Shown here piece by piece: positions 58,991 to 63,015 of a DNA stretch of 63,015 nt. Both the position numbers and the translations under genes were made by a program. This DNA comes from a virus. The notes beneath the pieces are model-generated. The model was not told the DNA's origin. It did not search any database and saw nothing but the letters and a program-made list of their open reading frames with translations. Every line of letters starts with the position of its first letter. The stretch's first letter is position 1. The stretch is from the IMG/VR virus record IMGVR_UViG_3300027983_000014, positions 1-63,015 of that record; one strand, 5' to 3'.

Positions 58991-61123
58991 TTACGCTCCG
59001 AAGAGAAATTCCGGAACTTCTTCACTTACCGGCTCTTCCTGCTGAACCGACGCGCTACGACCTAGGGCCGGGAGCCGACTAGCGACTTTCCGACTCTTGC
59101 GTAGACCGGCGGTCTTTACGCGCTGTGCATAACCAAGAGAGGCTGCGACCACTACGGTCGTCTCCTTCTCCAGCTCAGCTACTCGCTCATACTTCCGGGC
59201 GCTATCGAGCAGACCAAGATCAACTTCAAGGTCGGCAAGTTTAAACGCCATGAAAATGTGCGAACTCTTGACACCATCTTCGCCCTCTAGGGACTCGTTG
59301 GTGACAGGAGACTGCTGCATGGTGACACCATTACCTTCAGTGCCGCTCCATGTGTTAGTCGGACCCGAACTGTTGGCGGGCGAGGTGACGTGATCAAGCA
59401 CATCAACACGCTCGTCAGGGGTTCCTATCGGGTCAGCAGGGGTGACTCCTTGAACGGCAACTCCGCCGCCTAGGCCGCCATCTTCGCTGGGGAAGGCAAC
59501 GTCATCGCTTGCTTCAATGCTCCAAGCGCTTGACTTGACGCCGTCCTCGCTAGCGGGGAAGGGCTGGCCGGAAACAGGGTCCGCCTGCTTCTCGACGGCA
59601 GAAGAGCCGTCAGTGTAGGTCTGCGTAGGGATGGCCTCGATATTCTTCGAGTGCTCATCTCCAGTACTGACCGTATCAGAAGAAACATCGCCGTCCCCGA
59701 CACCCTCAACTCCGCCAACGCCTTCAACGCTGGTCTGAGCATCGGCCTTTGACGCTTCTTCATTGGATGCATCCAAAGCGCCGCCAACACCATCAACATC
59801 AACATTTCTGTCAGGCGTAGCGACTGCTGGTGCTCCACTAGCTGCATCAGCAGTGTGGTCCATGTTATTTCTCCTTATCGAGCCAGCAGCCGCAATGAAA
59901 TCTTCAGCGGTTCTGACAGACGTAGTGACAGGCTTGTCCTGATCTTCTAAAATCTCTTCTTTAGGCTCTTCGGTAGCCGGAGCGTTGTTTGGAACAACTT
60001 CCGTCTCCTCAGCAGCGATACGAGAAGGAATAGATGTAATCCATGCCATGTCGTTGTTTACGTGAGCGAAGGTTTGCACATTATTAGTAGGGGCTTCGTC
60101 ATCTTCGAAAGCCTCTTGGCCTTCTTCGCCGCCCTTTGCCTTGGTCAGATCGGGATTATCTAGTCCCTCCGGAGGACGCATGTAACCGCACACGTCGCAC
60201 TCCTCATCATCCATGGTGGACCCGCAGACTGGGCAGATTACCTCTTCGCGCAAAGTATCTACTTCGCTCGGGGCTTTAACCATCTCTGCCTGAGGGATTT
60301 CGTTTTCGGAAGTTTTTACCGACGACGTGCGCACTTCCTTAAGCAAAGCGGTTTCATCGGCAGGATCAAAAACGGCTGATATCTCAAAAAACTGGACCCC
60401 AAAACAATTTTCGTAACTCTTGCGTGATTCTTTCTTCCCGGTCTTAGGGTTGACGTAATCGAAATGAGCGCCCTTCATCTTAATGTGATTGCAGTACTCA
60501 TCGGGAGAGGTCGCGCTGTTCTTGCAGATGTTGCATTCGCTGCGCTGAACATCGGCGCCCATCGAAAATCCATCAATGCCCGTGTCGGCGCTCTTACTCC
60601 CCTCGACAATAGCCTTAGCAAGCCGGGGAAAGCTCTTAGCGTCGACCTCTAGCAAAAGCTCTACCCATGTACCGGGCAGGTGGTCTCTATCTACTCCATC
60701 AGACGAGTAGTACGGATCAAGCGAAGCGGTCTTGTGATCGTCGACATGGAGCTTCGCATCTACAATCACGCCACGGGCACGCTCAGGGTTAGAATTATGA
60801 TGATCGACAAAGATTGGCTTACCGAGGAAGGTGCTATAGCCAAACTCGGCATTGGAGTCAGCCTCTACGGTGAATCCCTCGCTAGCCGTATGACGATCAA
60901 AAACGTCCGGTCCGCCAGCCAGCTCTACAGAAGGCCAACCATCATGGTTCTTATTGACGCGGGAAGAAATGGCGCGGATACGAGCATACAGATAACCATC
61001 ATCAGTTCGGTAATCCTCAAATTCGGCGATCTTAGAAAGCGAAGCCGTCTTAGAACGATTCTTAGAACCCTTAAGGTCTAAAACCTGAGTTGACTCAAGC
61101 GCTGCGTATTTAGTGAAAGCCAT
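58991..61123 (-). CDS. Prohead protease-scaffold fusion with zinc modules
   Basis: This 710-residue protein has an N-terminal U35/S78-like protease (about 40-265): H108/H109 (FVDHHN), S187 in GFSMGADV and VFDPADETALL. Between and after these lie Cys pairs C197-x2-C200 and C211-N-H213. A zinc ribbon follows at C297-x2-C300 and C309-x2-C312. The remaining 390 residues are acidic and Gly/Ser-rich, typical of scaffold, with a helical C-terminus. It should mature the capsid. The zinc modules are unusual for the family. Confidence 0.85.
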   Translation of the reverse strand: MAFTKYAALESTQVLDLKGSKNRSKTASLSKIAEFEDYRTDDGYLYARIRAISSRVNKNHDGWPSVELAGGPDVFDRHTASEGFTVEADSNAEFGYSTFLGKPIFVDHHNSNPERARGVIVDAKLHVDDHKTASLDPYYSSDGVDRDHLPGTWVELLLEVDAKSFPRLAKAIVEGSKSADTGIDGFSMGADVQRSECNICKNSATSPDEYCNHIKMKGAHFDYVNPKTGKKESRKSYENCFGVQFFEISAVFDPADETALLKEVRTSSVKTSENEIPQAEMVKAPSEVDTLREEVICPVCGSTMDDEECDVCGYMRPPEGLDNPDLTKAKGGEEGQEAFEDDEAPTNNVQTFAHVNNDMAWITSIPSRIAAEETEVVPNNAPATEEPKEEILEDQDKPVTTSVRTAEDFIAAAGSIRRNNMDHTADAASGAPAVATPDRNVDVDGVGGALDASNEEASKADAQTSVEGVGGVEGVGDGDVSSDTVSTGDEHSKNIEAIPTQTYTDGSSAVEKQADPVSGQPFPASEDGVKSSAWSIEASDDVAFPSEDGGLGGGVAVQGVTPADPIGTPDERVDVLDHVTSPANSSGPTNTWSGTEGNGVTMQQSPVTNESLEGEDGVKSSHIFMAFKLADLEVDLGLLDSARKYERVAELEKETTVVVAASLGYAQRVKTAGLRKSRKVASRLPALGRSASVQQEEPVSEEVPEFLFGA

Positions 61124-61320
61124 TACTCTTTACCGGCGGGCTGTTGATCTTGTATAAGGTCTGACAACCGGGCTTGGGCGTCATAAGTTAACGACTTAAA
61201 CGTCGCTTTAGCGCCCTGTTCCTGCCTCTCGGGCAGACCCCAAGACTCAATGAGTCCTAGGATCCGTCCTCGAAGCGTGTTGAACTCAACGATAAGCAGA
61301 TCTTCCTTCTGCTTTGTCAT
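61123..61320 (-). CDS. Small helical protein in the head operon
   Basis: This 65-residue protein begins MTKQKEDLLIVEFNTLRGRI and is predicted helical throughout. It overlaps the protease gene by one base and the acidic protein by 4 bp. The name and function are unknown; a scaffold or assembly helper is plausible by location. Confidence 0.72.
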   Translation of the reverse strand: MTKQKEDLLIVEFNTLRGRILGLIESWGLPERQEQGAKATFKSLTYDAQARLSDLIQDQQPAGKE

Positions 61321-62042
61321 CGCCTGCTTACAAGCGCCTTCAGTACACTGCCTTGGCGCTTGATCTTCTTGACCTCGTATCCCTGCGGTCCGAACTCAGC
61401 GTCAAGCTCGGCCTTCGCCTGCTTGATCGTGACATTAGCTGGGCGCGATGCTACAAATGTAGCCGTTCGCCTGCTAGAGAAAGCCGGAACCCCAATCGGG
61501 GTGGCTCCCGGACCCGGCTTACCTGCCGGAGCCTTTGGAGGAGCCGAAAAGGCTTTTGGCTCCCCAAGGTCCATCTCTGGACCCATGCCCATATCTGAAT
61601 CAAGCCCATGGTGCTTATCCTCAAGGTCCGGGTGAGGCTTAACCGCATCCAGAACCTGCTCAAGTAGCATCAGGATCTTGTCTTCCTTGCTGCCCTCGTC
61701 GTCAGTGAGGTCGTCGATCTCGTTCAGCTCTTCGTCCGGATTATCCTCACCGCTTTCTTCCTTGTCCTCAGATTCGTCCTCAGGGAACTCGTTTTCAAGA
61801 AGCTCGTCGTCACCCTCGGAGTCTTCTACCTCGCCTTTGGGGAAGTCCGTCTCTTCATCATCAGAGGGCGGGAATACAGCCGTCTTCGGCTCTAGGATGT
61901 CGGCCACCCAGACCTTGCCGCGCTTACGAATCGAAGCAATTTTGGAACCAGACTTAAACATCGAGTGATCTTGTAGTGATTCAAGAGCCTGCTCCTGCGT
62001 CATGCCGGGGCGACTCTTGACAGTGCGTCGTGTTACCTTCAT
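61317..62042 (-). CDS. Acidic scaffold-like head protein
   Basis: This 241-residue protein has a small basic N-terminal domain (about 1-50), then a Glu/Asp-rich stretch (about 60-130). A Gly/Pro-rich part (AFSAPPKAPAGKPGPGATP) and a basic C-terminal domain (about 190-241) follow. The charge pattern and location suggest a head assembly or scaffold component. A vertex-protein or portal-partner role cannot be excluded. Confidence 0.72.
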   Translation of the reverse strand: MKVTRRTVKSRPGMTQEQALESLQDHSMFKSGSKIASIRKRGKVWVADILEPKTAVFPPSDDEETDFPKGEVEDSEGDDELLENEFPEDESEDKEESGEDNPDEELNEIDDLTDDEGSKEDKILMLLEQVLDAVKPHPDLEDKHHGLDSDMGMGPEMDLGEPKAFSAPPKAPAGKPGPGATPIGVPAFSSRRTATFVASRPANVTIKQAKAELDAEFGPQGYEVKKIKRQGSVLKALVSRR

Positions 62043-62061
62043 TTTTTAATCTCCTGTCGAG

Positions 62062-63015
62062 TTACAGTCCAAAGAGAAAGAAGTCGTCGTCTACCTCGAC
62101 ACGGGCCTCGTAATGCGTCCCAGATAGATCGAGCTTGTCGGCGTTACGAGCAACGCCCGCTTCCTCGATGAAATTTCGTTGTTCCATGGGGGTAAATTTG
62201 GCACCACTCTCCTTAAGCCAGTCGCGAGACAGCTTAGAGGACCCCATTACAGAATGTGGGCGGGAAAGATCGGTCTGATCTACACCAACAGTGGGCCTAC
62301 CAATATCGTCCATGTTTTCTTCTAGTCCCGGGTCATTACTTCCAGATTCAACATCATCCGGATGGTTTTGATTTACGGGAACGAAGCTTAGTTGTTCCAA
62401 TAGAGCTTCCTCATGAGAAATTTCGGTCCTGTGCTCAAGACCATATTCGCCAGTGAGGGTGTATTCGATTGAATCCGGCTTGACCGCCTCAACGCGGATC
62501 ATGTCAGGAATGTCATAGTTCGCGCTAAACATCTCATATTCCTGACCGGTCTTCAGTGGATCGCCATCTTCATCAGCCCAAGTGTGGCTGCTGTCTTGCT
62601 CCTCAGACGAATCTTCGACTTGGATCTCGTCAGCGGGCGATACGCCCAAATCGTTGTCAAAGTGGTCGCCGTGCTCTTGAAGGTGGTCCTTGTCAGCCCG
62701 CTTGAGTACGTTGGCCATGGCCTGCTGGGGATCTTGCGGCACCTGCATATTGGGCACCGGCATATTCTCACCCGGAGGGGCCTCCTCGATGGCAGGCTCA
62801 GGCTCCCCGCGACCTTCAGGCGGAGCGTCCCGGCCGATAACATCAGAAAGCTCCGCAGCATACTTCCACGGCTCCATGATCATAGACGGGATTTCGGTTT
62901 CGCGGCCCTTATCTTGCAGGTATTGAGCTACAAGAGCCTTCTGATCATCGTTTTGGGGGCCTTGCAGTTGGTCAGCAGTCTTGGCGACCTGATGCATCGC
63001 GTTGCTGTTAGAAGT
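62062..63015 (-). CDS. Head-region protein (5' end outside window)
   Basis: An open frame of at least 317 codons ends at 62062. Upstream of the first Met (62997) the frame stays open with no ribosome site, so the protein almost certainly begins beyond the window. The visible part has a Pro/Glu-rich acidic middle (EPEPAIEEAPPGENMPVPNM) and later beta-like segments (IEYTLTGEYGLEHRTEISHEE). It may be the C-terminal part of a portal or a related head protein; no motif decides. Confidence 0.7.
   Translation of the reverse strand, partial: TSNSNAMHQVAKTADQLQGPQNDDQKALVAQYLQDKGRETEIPSMIMEPWKYAAELSDVIGRDAPPEGRGEPEPAIEEAPPGENMPVPNMQVPQDPQQAMANVLKRADKDHLQEHGDHFDNDLGVSPADEIQVEDSSEEQDSSHTWADEDGDPLKTGQEYEMFSANYDIPDMIRVEAVKPDSIEYTLTGEYGLEHRTEISHEEALLEQLSFVPVNQNHPDDVESGSNDPGLEENMDDIGRPTVGVDQTDLSRPHSVMGSSKLSRDWLKESGAKFTPMEQRNFIEEAGVARNADKLDLSGTHYEARVEVDDDFFLFGL

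Noticed and set aside
1-63015. CRISPR arrays or insertion sequences
   Set aside because: No regularly spaced repeats or transposase genes were seen. The repeats found are tied to gene paralogy or RNA hairpins.
1-63015. Temperate phage genes (integrase, repressor, attachment site)
   Set aside because: None visible in this window. The MerR-like protein is within the early operon and does not suffice to imply lysogeny.

Overview
The window is part of a large tailed-phage genome with a contractile tail (a myovirus). It carries a recognisable tail sheath, tube, tape measure, gpW-like and J-like baseplate proteins, a capsid gene and a prohead protease. A full replication and recombination module sits beside a lysis cassette. 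No integrase, excisionase or immunity repressor is visible, so a lytic lifestyle is the simplest reading. The host is probably Gram-positive, and an actinobacterium is plausible. The phage encodes many peptidoglycan hydrolases, extended -10 promoters of the TGnTATAAT kind, several genes that look leaderless, and its own C-family DNA polymerase. This host assignment is inference.

Layout. Positions 1-6814 (minus strand) hold a tail-fibre start, an amidase endolysin, a tRNA-like RNA, a small holin, a VanY-like peptidase, small proteins and a class II ribonucleotide reductase interrupted by two inteins. Positions 6815-7304 form a divergent control region with an extended -10 promoter, a heavily structured leader and an intrinsic terminator. 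Positions 7305-23184 (plus strand) are a tightly packed early operon: SWIM-type zinc protein, MerR-like HTH protein, P-loop protein, DnaC-like loader, DnaB-like helicase, DnaG-like primase, probable ssDNA-binding protein, DnaE polymerase, RecA, two PD-(D/E)xK nucleases, RuvC, a sigma-like HTH protein and a SNF2-type helicase. The DnaE reading frame is broken by an apparent +1 frameshift inside its PHP motif.

Positions 23174-63015 (minus strand, read right to left) are the virion genes. From the right they are a partial head gene, an acidic scaffold-like protein, a protease-scaffold fusion, a head protein, the major capsid protein, connectors, sheath, tube, chaperones, tape measure, baseplate proteins and fibres. 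Five baseplate proteins fall into two paralogous families, and each carries a different cell-wall hydrolase domain: lytic transglycosylase, RlpA-like double-psi barrel, M23 twice and NlpC/P60. The three members of one family may form a mixed hub. The fibre region includes LamG, PKD and collar domains, a His-x-His cluster and two GNAT acetyltransferases.

Short plus-strand genes with their own extended -10 promoters are inserted in the leftward virion operon at 47613, 54303, 55874 and 56151-57099. They look like morons. Two intrinsic terminators that work on the minus strand (54740, 57114) punctuate this region.
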